Shown in pieces: positions 8,101 to 15,507 of a stretch of 41,590 bases of DNA. Where the stretch lies: contig JAFTVH010000066.1 in NCBI GenBank assembly GCA_017465845.1, forward strand, positions 1-41,590. Direction: 5' to 3'. The DNA comes from Lachnospiraceae bacterium. GTDB lineage: Bacteria; Bacillota; Clostridia; Lachnospirales; Lachnospiraceae. The notes beneath the pieces were generated by a model that did not search any database, had not been told where the DNA came from, and saw only the letters and a program-made list of their open reading frames with translations. Position 1 is the stretch's first letter, and each line of letters starts with the position of its first letter. Made by a program: the position numbers and the translations under genes.

Positions 8101-9240
8101 ATTACAGTGGATACTTCCAGTATGGACATGAGCGCTATGGGCGGCAGTGGTATTTCTATTCAGGTACAGGGAAAGGAATTAGACGAATTGCAGCTGATAG
8201 CCACACAAGTAGCCGACATCGTAGCGGAAGTGGAAGGCACGGAGAATGTATCTGATGGCATGGAAGATGCGGACGAAGAGCTTCGTATTGTTATTGACAG
8301 AGAGAAAGCAATCGGATATGGACTTACTGTAGCTCAGGTATATTCCGAAATCTACACCAGGCTGGCTGAGGCAGGCAGTGCCACCATACTTGTTGCAGCA
8401 GATAAGGATTATAATGTATATGTGACAAGTGAAGCGAACCAGGAGTTAAACAGAGAATTGATCAAGGATCTGGAAATTAAAGGAACGGATGAAAATGGTG
8501 AAACTGTTAAAGTTCTGCTGCGGGAAATTGCAGAATTTCAGACTGCTCAGTCATTGAACGCTATTAACAGGGCAGACCAGGCGCGTTATATCTCTGTATC
8601 TGCATCTATAGCAAAAGGTTATAATGTTGGTATCGTATCCACAGAGGTAGAGGAGAGACTGGCCCAATACGAGCTCCCGGATGGTTACAAGCTGGTATTT
8701 TCCGGTGAAAATGAGACAATTAATGATGCAATGGAGCAGGTAATGCTGATGTTGGTATTGGCGCTGGTATTCATGTATCTGATCATGGTAGCACAGTTCC
8801 AGTCCCTGCTGTCTCCTTTTATCATTATGTTTACTATACCGCTTGCTTTCACAGGCGGTTTCATGGGGCTGTACCTGAGCGGCAGTGAGGTCAGTGTTAT
8901 AGCTATGATTGGTTTCGTTATGCTGTCCGGTATCATTGTAAATAACGGTATCGTTCTGATTGACTATATGAATCAGCTCATAGAGGGCGGCATGAACAAG
9001 AGGGATGCCATCCTTGATGCAGGACGAACCAGATTGAGACCTGTATTGATGACAGCGCTGACGACTATTTTGGCATTGTCCACTATGGTATTCAGCCATG
9101 ATATGGGTTCTGAGATGACAAAGCCCATGTCTATCGTTACGATTGGTGGTCTAACATACGGTACTTTGCTTACTCTCATTGTCATCCCATGTATTTATGA
9201 CTGCTTTATAGGAAGTAAAAAGAATAAGAAAAGTGAATAA
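5185..9240 (+). CDS. RND-family efflux permease with large coiled-coil insertion
   Basis: RND permeases are proton-driven exporters with 12 membrane helices. The start is the ATG at 5185 behind AGAGGAGA, giving 1351 aa. TM1 (about 15-35) is followed by the HAE1-like porter sequence LPYVIVMTTYPGASPETVE. A tandem of eight or so helices then spans about residues 620-880 and 1180-1340. The TM4 proton relay reads GMLVDNSIVVIENI, retaining Asp730 but with Asn731 where AcrB has a second Asp. Residues about 195-520 are an insertion rich in Glu, Lys and Gln (repeats such as KELAEGELELIKGK) that should form a long antiparallel coiled coil. The conserved fold resumes at LLTAQNFSMPAGYV. No membrane-fusion protein gene is adjacent. 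Substrate unknown. Confidence 0.88.
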   Translation: MISKFSVKKPYTVLVGVILIIVLGVVSFTRMTTDLLPNISLPYVIVMTTYPGASPETVETVVTKPVESSMATVSNIESISSVSAENYSVVIMEFAQSTSMDSVSLEIRENLDQIKSYWGDSVGNPIIMKLNPDMLPVMVAAAGVEGMDDAEVSAYVESEIIPELESLEGVASVSATGLLEESVNVIISQEKVDAINAKVFAAINEQMAEAEKELADGKQQILDSRKEIAEGKKELAEGELELIKGKSELETGKEVLSSQQDAAKTTLAQTKQQLLTAKTDLEAAKMNLTTNLTTARTMNASINEIDIILGASLAYSNAYEGMMNATVTDGDAVTAAQYRDSINNLKTSVMGSAILAQAAESGEELKGAYEELKRLDWTVSENHDAVEENLDALVLRLSVPLTIQRLKMMDVLNGLTSSLGLEAYELMATETLSTLEEKLAAVNAGLVEVEKGELTAAIEFANANAQMQLGEYQMEIAQAQLDSVKEQLESGEAQLDSALEEIEKGEQQLEDAKETAYEQADMTEILTVDTVKGLLTAQNFSMPAGYVTEEGIDYLVRVGDKPSTVEELKVMPLLDLHMDGVPVIILGDVADVFYTDNSDAIYTNVNGSTGVMLSVQKQTGYSTGEVSDRLKERFEDLQEENPDLQLITLSDQGIYIDLVMDSIINNILFGAILAIFILIIFLKDIRPTLVVAISIPISLVTAVVCMYFSGVTLNIISLSGLALGIGMLVDNSIVVIENIYRLRGEGHSMREAAIEGAKEVAGAIMASTLTTICVFLPIVFMEGITKQLFVDMGLTIAYSLLASLVIALTVVPAMASKALTATGEQKEGKLFTFLVNGYTRVLELSLNYKSLVFVLVIALLVVSAAASFSKGTAFMPDMDSTQLTVSVNLEEGSTLKETAELTNQVVERIMELENVKDVGAMASSSGLSMLGASGNTSSDSTTIYVTTIDEKTMTNEEIGELILESTQDLDAEITVDTSSMDMSAMGGSGISIQVQGKELDELQLIATQVADIVAEVEGTENVSDGMEDADEELRIVIDREKAIGYGLTVAQVYSEIYTRLAEAGSATILVAADKDYNVYVTSEANQELNRELIKDLEIKGTDENGETVKVLLREIAEFQTAQSLNAINRADQARYISVSASIAKGYNVGIVSTEVEERLAQYELPDGYKLVFSGENETINDAMEQVMLMLVLALVFMYLIMVAQFQSLLSPFIIMFTIPLAFTGGFMGLYLSGSEVSVIAMIGFVMLSGIIVNNGIVLIDYMNQLIEGGMNKRDAILDAGRTRLRPVLMTALTTILALSTMVFSHDMGSEMTKPMSIVTIGGLTYGTLLTLIVIPCIYDCFIGSKKNKKSE

Positions 9241-9248
9241 TTATTCAT

Positions 9249-9285
9249 GCGGAGATTTGAAATAGAATAAATCTCCGCTTTCTTA
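9249..9285 (+). terminator. Intrinsic terminator after the RND gene
   Basis: A perfect 10-bp stem GCGGAGATTT (9249-9258) / AAATCTCCGC (9269-9278) with a 10-nt loop, followed by TTTCTTATT. Confidence 0.85.
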
Positions 9286-9303
9286 TTCCTAAAATAAAAA
9301 AAA

Positions 9304-9314
9304 TGTGTTATAAT
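9304..9314 (+). promoter_or_regulatory. Extended -10 promoter for the kinase-regulator pair
   Basis: TATAAT at 9309-9314 preceded by TGT (TG-N extended -10). No good -35 is visible in the A-rich sequence upstream. Confidence 0.55.
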
Positions 9315-9355
9315 CAAAAGGAAACAGTTTTATGCAAAAGGGGAGATGACAAAAG

Positions 9356-10672
9356 ATGACAATGTTTCAGCAGACGATATACTGTATGGTGGTATCCTAT
9401 ATCAGTGTATGCGTCATGCTTTTTCTGCCATTTTATCTATTGGAACGCAAGGGGAAAAATATTATCCTGACTTATTGGGGGACATCGATCTTAGAATTTC
9501 TGGTTATGGAAATAATCAGATACTATATCGTTCACCCATTGTGGCTGAAGCTCACAATGAATATGATCGTATATTGTATCCTTATATTTAGTTTGTTTCG
9601 GGACAGAGCGGATAGGAAAATAGCGGTATGTGCGTCACAACTCATGCTGGTTCTGGCAGGTGAGATCATTACATATTCTTTGCTGAAGAAGATGGGCATT
9701 TTATGGGATTTCAGGCTTCGTATCCAGGATACAACAGTGCATCAGGGAACGGTGATTGCTAATATGGTGTCCTATATGCTGAATATGTATTTTATTGTCT
9801 TCTGGAAAGTGGTAATGGAGAGAGAGAGGAAAAGATCTTATTTCCTGTACATTATTATACCGCTTTACCAGACTGTGCTTTTGGTTCTATTCTTAAGCCA
9901 GGCGGAGGTATTTGACTGGGATGCAGCTATGCTGGGAGTGGCGCTCCTGACTATAGGGATTGCAGTGAACATGGTGACCGTTTATCTCTATCATAATTTA
10001 GAACAAAAAGCGGAGATAGAAGAGGAATTGACCATACTTTATCAGCAGAGACAGAATGAGTTGAATTACTATAGAATGACGGAGCAGTATATAGATCAGA
10101 TGAGAGAAATCAGACATGAATTCGTCAACCAGATTCAGACAGCCTATCTGATGATACAAAAGGGTGGAGATACGGAGCATGCCAGGCAGCTGTTATCTGA
10201 TTCTTATGAAAGACTGCAGAATGTAAAGCTGATGCAATATTGTGAAAATCCAGTAGTAAATGCACTTATCAGTGCCAAAGAACAGAAGGCTTCTGCGAAT
10301 CACATTATATTTAAGGCAAAATGTAAAACAGAAGATATTCATCAAATGGATGAAATTGATGTTTGCAGTTTATTTGGCAATCTTCTGGATAATGCTATTG
10401 AGGCATGCTTAAGGATGCCGGAAGACAGCTTACGTATTATAGAGCTTGGAATGTGGAAAAAAGGAGGTTATCAGATTGTTCAGGTCAGCAATACCTATCA
10501 GCAGGAAGGGAATGGCTTGGAACTATTTGAAACGTGTAAAAAAGATGTACTGAACCATGGTTATGGAATGAAACTGATTGAGAAAATCTGTGTCAAATAT
10601 AATGGGGAATTGAGAACACAGAATACAGAGGATCGGGTAATTGTGACAGTATACTTAAAGATAAATCAGTAA
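9356..10672 (+). CDS. AgrC-type membrane sensor histidine kinase (GHKL)
   Basis: The 438-aa protein has about six to seven hydrophobic segments in residues 5-215, a coiled linker (EEELTILYQQRQNEL) and a kinase core of the HPK10/AgrC class. The phospho-His is in MREIRHEFVNQIQ (His254), the N-box is LFGNLLDNAIEACLRM and the G-box HGYGMKLIEKICVKYNG. Such kinases usually sense secreted peptides and signal to LytTR regulators, and one follows after 18 nt. No agrB/agrD-like peptide gene is visible nearby, so the ligand is unknown. The ATG at 9356 lies about 10 nt after AGGGGAG. Confidence 0.88.
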   Translation: MTMFQQTIYCMVVSYISVCVMLFLPFYLLERKGKNIILTYWGTSILEFLVMEIIRYYIVHPLWLKLTMNMIVYCILIFSLFRDRADRKIAVCASQLMLVLAGEIITYSLLKKMGILWDFRLRIQDTTVHQGTVIANMVSYMLNMYFIVFWKVVMERERKRSYFLYIIIPLYQTVLLVLFLSQAEVFDWDAAMLGVALLTIGIAVNMVTVYLYHNLEQKAEIEEELTILYQQRQNELNYYRMTEQYIDQMREIRHEFVNQIQTAYLMIQKGGDTEHARQLLSDSYERLQNVKLMQYCENPVVNALISAKEQKASANHIIFKAKCKTEDIHQMDEIDVCSLFGNLLDNAIEACLRMPEDSLRIIELGMWKKGGYQIVQVSNTYQQEGNGLELFETCKKDVLNHGYGMKLIEKICVKYNGELRTQNTEDRVIVTVYLKINQ

Positions 10673-10690
10673 AGAACAGGGGAAGAAAGT

Positions 10691-11410
10691 ATGATAAGAA
10701 TTGCCATTTGTGATGATGATGTGGAAATATGCGAACATATAAAAGAGCTGTTAGTTACAAAATATGCAGAGGAAGTAAGTATTACTGTTTACAACAGCGC
10801 CGAAGAAGTGAAAAGTGATTATGCAAAAAAAGAACGAAATATTGCGGATATCCTGCTTATGGATATCGATCTGCATGGAGTAAACGGCATTGATGTGGCT
10901 GCGGCTATACAGGAACAGTTCAGTGAAGTAAAGGTTATTTTTATTACAGGACATATTGAATATTGCACGGAGATATTTCGGGCCGATCCCAATAATTTTT
11001 TGATGAAACCGATCGAAACAGAGGCGCTGTATGGAGCCATAGAACGTGCAAGAGATCAGATCCTGGAAGAGATAAAAGATTGCTTTGTTGTAACCTGTAA
11101 AGGCAGCGTATTTAAGGTTAAGACCAGGGATATCTTTTACCTTGAGAGCGAGAAGCGTACGGTAATACTGCATGGTAGAGGGGAAGACTGGACTGTTTAC
11201 AGGAAATTGGATGATGTGCAGAAAGAATTGCCGGATTATTTCCTGAGATGCCATCAGAGTTATCTGGTAAATATGAATGAGATCAAAAGTCTGATGCCGT
11301 TAAAGCTGAAATTATATAATGGAGCAGAGATACCAATCAGTCGTCCAAAATATAAGGAGGCAAAAGAATGTTTCCTTAGATTTCTTGGTCAGGATATTGT
11401 GATGGAATAA
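10691..11410 (+). CDS. LytTR-family response regulator
   Basis: The 239-aa protein pairs with the preceding kinase. The receiver (1-125) is complete: acidic pocket Asp8-Asp10 (ICDDD), phospho-acceptor Asp58 in ILLMDIDLHGVNGID, conserved Thr in FITG and Lys in FLMKPIE. The C-terminal LytTR DNA-binding domain (about 135-239) reads DIFYLESEKRTV, FLRCHQSYLVNM and ISRPKYKEAKE. LytTR proteins bind direct-repeat sites. It could act at the promoter at 11423, which is flanked by an inverted repeat, but that is inference. Confidence 0.92.
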   Translation: MIRIAICDDDVEICEHIKELLVTKYAEEVSITVYNSAEEVKSDYAKKERNIADILLMDIDLHGVNGIDVAAAIQEQFSEVKVIFITGHIEYCTEIFRADPNNFLMKPIETEALYGAIERARDQILEEIKDCFVVTCKGSVFKVKTRDIFYLESEKRTVILHGRGEDWTVYRKLDDVQKELPDYFLRCHQSYLVNMNEIKSLMPLKLKLYNGAEIPISRPKYKEAKECFLRFLGQDIVME

Positions 11411-11422
11411 GTAATAAACTAT

Positions 11423-11451
11423 TTGCACTCTTTTTTCTGGTGTGCTATAAT
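11423..11451 (+). promoter_or_regulatory. Promoter flanked by an inverted repeat
   Basis: TTGCAC (11423-11428), 17 bp, TATAAT (11446-11451) with a TGC extended -10. GCACTC at 11425-11430 and GAGTGC at 11458-11463 form an inverted repeat spanning the promoter, so it is a plausible operator. Confidence 0.65.
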
Positions 11452-11481
11452 GCATTAGAGTGCGAAAGGGAGGTAGACATC

Positions 11482-11769
11482 ATGCAACAGACATTCAGTA
11501 CAGTAAAAGTAAACAATGAGATAGAGTTATGTGAGGTAATGAATATAGCTTGCAGGAAGGAAATCGAGAGAGCACTTTTGAAGAATAGAATTTCTTACTA
11601 CATACGTTGGCCAAGAACCTCTATCTTTAATAAAAAGAAGGAAAACTGTATTATCTGCGTGAATGATAATTCAAAAGAAGAGGCAGAGGCGGTCGTACGC
11701 ATGGTGTGCGAGGAGACAGGATACCAGGTAAAGTTCATTATGAAAAAGTCTCACAAAGACTATTTATAA
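11482..11769 (+). CDS. Small protein of unknown function (95 aa)
   Basis: Family not recognised. The ATG at 11482 follows GGGAGG at a good distance; an earlier in-frame ATG at 11440 lies inside the promoter and is rejected. The product is soluble, begins MQQTFSTVKVNNEIELCEVM and has a hydrophobic beta-like strand (NCIICVNDN) followed by a Glu-rich helix and a second strand (YQVKFIM), suggesting a small alpha/beta fold. It has its own strong promoter after the kinase-regulator pair and could be a regulatory target of it (inference). Confidence 0.75.
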   Translation: MQQTFSTVKVNNEIELCEVMNIACRKEIERALLKNRISYYIRWPRTSIFNKKKENCIICVNDNSKEEAEAVVRMVCEETGYQVKFIMKKSHKDYL

Positions 11770-11783
11770 ATTGTTTTAAAAAA

Positions 11784-11801
11784 GGTGCAATTTTTTGCAC
11801 C
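11784..11801. other. Hairpin between the 95-aa gene and the tRNAs
   Basis: GGTGCAA-TTTT-TTGCACC, a perfect 7-bp hairpin. The plus strand has no T run after it. The minus strand does (TTTTTT), so as a terminator it would work better against antisense transcription. It may still mark the 3' end of the 95-aa gene transcript. Confidence 0.5.
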
Positions 11802-11819
11802 AAAAGACTCAATTTCCTG

Positions 11820-11848
11820 TTGACAAAAAGATAAGCTTTTGATAGAAT
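11820..11848 (+). promoter_or_regulatory. Promoter of the tRNA-Thr operon
   Basis: TTGACA (11820-11825), 17 bp, TAGAAT (11843-11848); a strong sigma-A promoter about 40 nt before the first tRNA. Confidence 0.8.
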
Positions 11849-11888
11849 AATACACGGTGATTGCGAAAAGAACATTTTCCAATACAGT

Positions 11889-11961
11889 GCTGCTGTGGCT
11901 CAGTCGGTAGAGCGTCGCATTGGTAGTGCGGAGGTCACGGGTCCGATTCCCGTCAGCAGCT
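11889..11961 (+). tRNA. tRNA-Thr (anticodon GGT), copy 1
   Basis: A complete cloverleaf: acceptor GCTGCTG/CAGCAGC, D arm GCTC-AGTCGGTA-GAGC, anticodon stem TCGCA/TGCGG with loop TTGGTAG (anticodon GGT, reading ACC/ACU) and T arm ACGGG/CCCGT with TCCGATT. The discriminator is T and CCA is not encoded. Confidence 0.96.
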
Positions 11962-12017
11962 TGGGTGAATCTAATTCATCCTATATACTGGACTTACCAG
12001 AGGTTTAATTTGAACCT

Positions 12018-12090
12018 GCTGCTGTGGCTCAGTCGGTAGAGCGTCGCATTGGTAGTGCGGAGGTCACGGGTCCGATTCCCGTCAGCAGCT
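12018..12090 (+). tRNA. tRNA-Thr (anticodon GGT), copy 2
   Basis: Identical over 73 nt to the copy 129 bp upstream, with the same promoter and a shared terminator. CCA is again not encoded. The 56-nt spacer differs from both flanks, so only the tRNA was duplicated or has been homogenised. Confidence 0.96.
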
Positions 12091-12098
12091 TTTGTAAC

Positions 12099-12139
12099 GG
12101 CTCAAATCCTTGTTTATACATGGGTTTGAGTCTTTTTTT
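12099..12139 (+). terminator. Intrinsic terminator of the tRNA operon
   Basis: An 11-bp stem (12099-12109 with 12122-12132, two G-U pairs), a 12-nt loop and seven T's at 12133-12139. Confidence 0.9.
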
Positions 12140-12163
12140 GCCAAAGCAGGAAGGAGAGTTTGT

Positions 12164-12499
12164 ATGGAACTGATGGATAAGTTAAGTGATACAATCGTGA
12201 CCAGAGGGAAGACAGCTGTGGAGAATATCTCAGACAAAGCAAAAGAGGCAGTGGACATAGCAAGAGAAATATCCGAAGTTGCAAGCCTGAAGAGACGGAT
12301 AGCTACCTGCGAAGCGGTCATAAAGAAGAATTATATGGAAATTGGCAGACTTTATTATGAGAAGTTTGCGGATACAGAGGACAATGCATTTACCAAGCAG
12401 TGTAAAGCTATTTATAATGCGGAGAAGGCAATTGAGGCGCTGAACAGGGAAGTGGAGATCAGTCAGAAGAAGTATAAAGCAGATAAGCCGCAAAAGTGA
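12164..12499 (+). CDS. Small coiled-coil protein of unknown function (111 aa)
   Basis: Family not recognised. The ATG at 12164 follows AAGGAGAG; the frame upstream of it runs through the tRNA terminator and is not coding. The sequence is charged and almost entirely helical (DKLSDTIVTRGKTAVENIS, then SLKRRIATCEAVIKKNYMEIG), predicting a soluble coiled coil with a single Cys. No transmembrane segment or signal peptide. It is a monocistronic gene converging on the PBP gene across a shared terminator. Confidence 0.8.
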   Translation: MELMDKLSDTIVTRGKTAVENISDKAKEAVDIAREISEVASLKRRIATCEAVIKKNYMEIGRLYYEKFADTEDNAFTKQCKAIYNAEKAIEALNREVEISQKKYKADKPQK

Positions 12500-12535
12500 G
12501 ATAACAAAAGTGAAAGAATAAAAGTGAAAGAAAAA

Positions 12536-12578
12536 CACAAGGGATATCGCCTGTGAGACGATACACCTTGTGCTTTTT
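12536..12578. terminator. Bidirectional terminator between the coiled-coil gene and the PBP gene
   Basis: CACAAGG (12536-12542) pairs with CCTTGTG (12566-12572), followed by CTTTTT on the plus strand and by GTTTTT on the minus strand. It serves both converging genes. Confidence 0.8.
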
Positions 12579-12595
12579 ATTTTGTGAAAAATGTC

Positions 12596-15262
12596 TTATT
12601 CTTCGTATTCATCTTCCAGATAGAACCCTCTGGTATGAAGCTCCCATTGCTGTGCTGAGAGGACGGATTCATAGTCAGGATTAGCATAAAAGCTGGCATC
12701 ATGTTGACAATGCGTAGTAGTCTGAGGCTGCACCACAGTTCCGTCTGCAAGGATGGTTGTGGAACCGTTCAGCAAGGACTCATCCTCGATGTGAGGAAGG
12801 TCGCAGTAACCGGAAATAGGGAAAGGACATTCAGCAGTGGCCGGAAGCCCGTCATATGCACAGACGATACCGGAATAGTGCATATCGCAGCTCTCAGTAG
12901 GTACGGTACCGTCAGCAAAGGATTCTTCAGTTACGTATGCATCGCAGACGCCTGGTATAGGCAGTTTACCGGATACGGAACATACAGTGGCGGTAATAAT
13001 CCCTTCGGGTTTGGTGAACTGTTCATTGGGCAGATGTTCATGAATCCTGTTCATAACCGCCCGCCAAAGTTTTTTGGCCAGGGAGCTTTCTGTTTTATCG
13101 TAAGCATCGAGTATATAGTTATTATCATATCCCACCCAGGTGGCACAGGTATAATAAGGAGTAAATCCTGCAAACCACACATCTCGCTTTTGAGAAGTCG
13201 TACCTGTCTTACCTGCGATTGCCATATTGCCAAAATTAACAGCACTTCCTGTACCGTTGGCACCCGTTACTACATCTACCATGGCATCTGTCAGCAGATA
13301 AGCGGTGGTAGGTTTGATTACCTGGCGTGAATTAGGTGAGGTATTGTCAAGCAATACATTACCGTTTGCATCCAATACCTTTGTATACAGCTTTGGCTCT
13401 ATATAGGCACCCTCATTGGCAATGGAGGCATAAGCGGAACATAGTTCCAGATTTGATACACCATTTGTAATGCCGCCCAGAGCAGTAGCCTGAATGATAT
13501 CGGTTTTCCATTCACCATTGATGCGTTGACCTTCCACAAGGCTGGTGATACCGAAATTCAACAGATAATCATAACCAAGCTGAGGCGTGATCTGTGTCAG
13601 CGTCTTAACTGCAATGATATTCTTGGAGCGCATAATTGCTTCGCGGATGGGAATAGTCCGGTAGTCATACTTATTATTGACGTTGTTTACCGGTTTACCT
13701 GAGTCGTAATTAAATGGCTCATCATTGAATACGGTAGCAAGTGTCATGCCGGCACTGTCTAATGCCGGAGCATAAGTGGATAAAATCTTGAATGTGGATC
13801 CGGGCTGTCTTGTGGTATCTGTAGCACGGTTCAGCGTTAAACGTCCTTCCTTGGCTCCACGTCCGCCCATCATAGCCACTACATAACCGGTATCCTGATC
13901 AATGACGGTTATAGACGCCTGAGGCTGTGCGGTATAGGTAACGTTTCTGTCAATGTCTTCTTCCGGGATATTGCCTACAACAGCAGCTTCATAAGCGGCA
14001 ATTGCTGCATCCCCTTCTTCCTGGGAAGTAAACAGGAGATTAAAGTCGGAATCCCCATTCTGCTTGTGCCAGGTTGTCAGATTCTCTTTGCTATAGTTGG
14101 TTTTGGTGCCGTCAGCTGCGGTAGCCGTCATGGCATAATCCAGCTGCCAGATGGTATTAGCTGGGAAGTTCGCTTCATTGGCAAATTCTTCGTTTACTAT
14201 ATTCTGAATGGTGCTGTCCAGAGTGGAATACACTTTCAGACCACCGGAAAGGAGAAGATTGGATGCCACACTCTCAGAATAGCCCAGTTTCTCCACAAGA
14301 TCTTCCAGAACCTGTTTTTGAAGAGCATCTGTAAAATAAGTACCGGTATAACTGTTGCTGGCCTGATAGGCCTCATTGGCAAGCTGAATCCTCTCATAAA
14401 CAGAAGCGGTATCAGCCATAGCTTCATCGTGTTCCGCCTGTGTGATAAATCCAAGATCCAACATGTTAGTAAGGCAGGTCTCTCGCCTTTTTGCATTTTT
14501 TTCCGGATATCGGATCGGATTATAACCGGAAGGATTCTGGGTGATGCAGGCGATAACGGCACATTCCGAAAGAGTAAGTTCACTGCAGGTCTTGCCGAAA
14601 TATCTCTGAGAAGCGGCTTCTACACCCAAGGTGTTCTGACCGCAGTTGATAGTATTCATGTAAGCTAAAAGCACATGGTCTTTATCTGTATTCTTGGTTA
14701 CTTCAATAGCCAGATACTGTTCCTGAAATTTACGCTTGATTTTCTTAATATAGTTGTCACCTTCAGAAGTCCAGTCGGTAAAAATAGCATTTTTCAAGAG
14801 CTGCTGCGTAATGGTACTCGCACCTTGTGTCTCCTGGAAACCACTCTTGATAAACTGGTAACCTGCCCGGATAAGACCTTTGAAATCAATGCCGTTATGC
14901 TCATAGAAACGTTCGTCCTCGATTGCCACAAAAGCTTTGCCCAGATAATCAGGTACCTGTTCCATGGTTACAATGGTACGGTTGGCATTGCTGCCTACGA
15001 AACGGTCGATTTCCTCTCCGGCGTTATCAAATACGACGGAAGCCTGTCCGGTAGGAACGATGGCAGTAATCTCTATCCTTGGCGTAGAAGCGATGATGCC
15101 TTTGAACATGCCGATGCCAGTTGCGGCACCAACGATTCCTAATGCGATAAATGCTATTAAAAATACCTTCACAAAGGTAAGCGCCAGCTTTCTACCCCAC
15201 TTTGAAGATTTGGAATTCAGAGCCTTCTGCCTTTCGCGGACACCTTTTTTTCCATAATTCAT
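12596..15262 (-). CDS. Class A penicillin-binding protein (PBP1a type)
   Basis: This is a bifunctional peptidoglycan synthase, anchored by one N-terminal helix (about residues 27-52) with a basic cytoplasmic tail. The GT51 transglycosylase carries EDERFYEH (catalytic Glu115) and GASTITQQLLKN. The transpeptidase has SxxK in RQPGSTFK (about residue 488), SxN in MRSKNIIAV (about 544) and KTGTTSQKRDVWFAG (about 685). At 888 aa it is normal length. The C-terminus has a Cys-containing low-complexity extension (CDMHYSGIVCAYDG, ending acidic EDEYEE) instead of PASTA domains. It is monocistronic; AAAGGTGA precedes the ATG by 7 nt. mrcA/ponA naming is not certain. Confidence 0.93.
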   Translation of the reverse strand: MNYGKKGVRERQKALNSKSSKWGRKLALTFVKVFLIAFIALGIVGAATGIGMFKGIIASTPRIEITAIVPTGQASVVFDNAGEEIDRFVGSNANRTIVTMEQVPDYLGKAFVAIEDERFYEHNGIDFKGLIRAGYQFIKSGFQETQGASTITQQLLKNAIFTDWTSEGDNYIKKIKRKFQEQYLAIEVTKNTDKDHVLLAYMNTINCGQNTLGVEAASQRYFGKTCSELTLSECAVIACITQNPSGYNPIRYPEKNAKRRETCLTNMLDLGFITQAEHDEAMADTASVYERIQLANEAYQASNSYTGTYFTDALQKQVLEDLVEKLGYSESVASNLLLSGGLKVYSTLDSTIQNIVNEEFANEANFPANTIWQLDYAMTATAADGTKTNYSKENLTTWHKQNGDSDFNLLFTSQEEGDAAIAAYEAAVVGNIPEEDIDRNVTYTAQPQASITVIDQDTGYVVAMMGGRGAKEGRLTLNRATDTTRQPGSTFKILSTYAPALDSAGMTLATVFNDEPFNYDSGKPVNNVNNKYDYRTIPIREAIMRSKNIIAVKTLTQITPQLGYDYLLNFGITSLVEGQRINGEWKTDIIQATALGGITNGVSNLELCSAYASIANEGAYIEPKLYTKVLDANGNVLLDNTSPNSRQVIKPTTAYLLTDAMVDVVTGANGTGSAVNFGNMAIAGKTGTTSQKRDVWFAGFTPYYTCATWVGYDNNYILDAYDKTESSLAKKLWRAVMNRIHEHLPNEQFTKPEGIITATVCSVSGKLPIPGVCDAYVTEESFADGTVPTESCDMHYSGIVCAYDGLPATAECPFPISGYCDLPHIEDESLLNGSTTILADGTVVQPQTTTHCQHDASFYANPDYESVLSAQQWELHTRGFYLEDEYEE

Positions 15263-15283
15263 ACAATAGTCACCTTTCTGTTG

Positions 15284-15310
15284 CGATTCATGTCCCCCTT
15301 ATATGAATCG
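15284..15310 (-). other. Hairpin in the PBP 5' leader
   Basis: CGATTCAT and ATGAATCG are perfect 8-bp arms around an 11-nt loop that reads, on the minus strand, ATAAGGGGGAC, a purine-rich Shine-Dalgarno-like loop. It lies about 22 nt upstream of the PBP start codon. A role in translation control is inference. Confidence 0.55.
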
Positions 15311-15343
15311 TAATCCTTTCTGCCTGTAGTTACAGACGCCTTT

Positions 15344-15349
15344 ATTATA
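15344..15349 (-). promoter_or_regulatory. Extended -10 promoter of the PBP gene
   Basis: The minus strand reads TGC-TATAAT. The -35 region (TTTATT) is poor. A palindrome CTGTAACTACAG (15323-15334, minus strand) lies just downstream near the start site and could be an operator. Confidence 0.5.
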
Positions 15350-15411
15350 GCAAAAAAAAGTATGTAAATAAAGGTTTTCTTTGACATATTAAGAATTGTT
15401 TCACAAATTCT

Positions 15412-15440
15412 TTGCTTTTATGCGGGAATTATTATATGAT
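15412..15440 (+). promoter_or_regulatory. Probable promoter of the YigZ-family gene
   Basis: TTGCTT (15412-15417), 17 bp, TATGAT (15435-15440), about 68 nt upstream of the start codon. Confidence 0.5.
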
Positions 15441-15507
15441 AGAGGAAAATAAGGTTACGGTTTTGCAAAGGCAGAACTGTGGATAAGGGCTTATAGGAGA
15501 AATGTAT

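Noticed and set aside
9241-11481. agrB/agrD-like autoinducer genes beside the AgrC-type kinase
   Set aside because: No short peptide frame with a ribosome site or AgrB-like protein is present in the gaps.
11784-11801. Plus-strand intrinsic terminator
   Set aside because: The hairpin is perfect but is followed by A's on the plus strand, so I call it only a hairpin.
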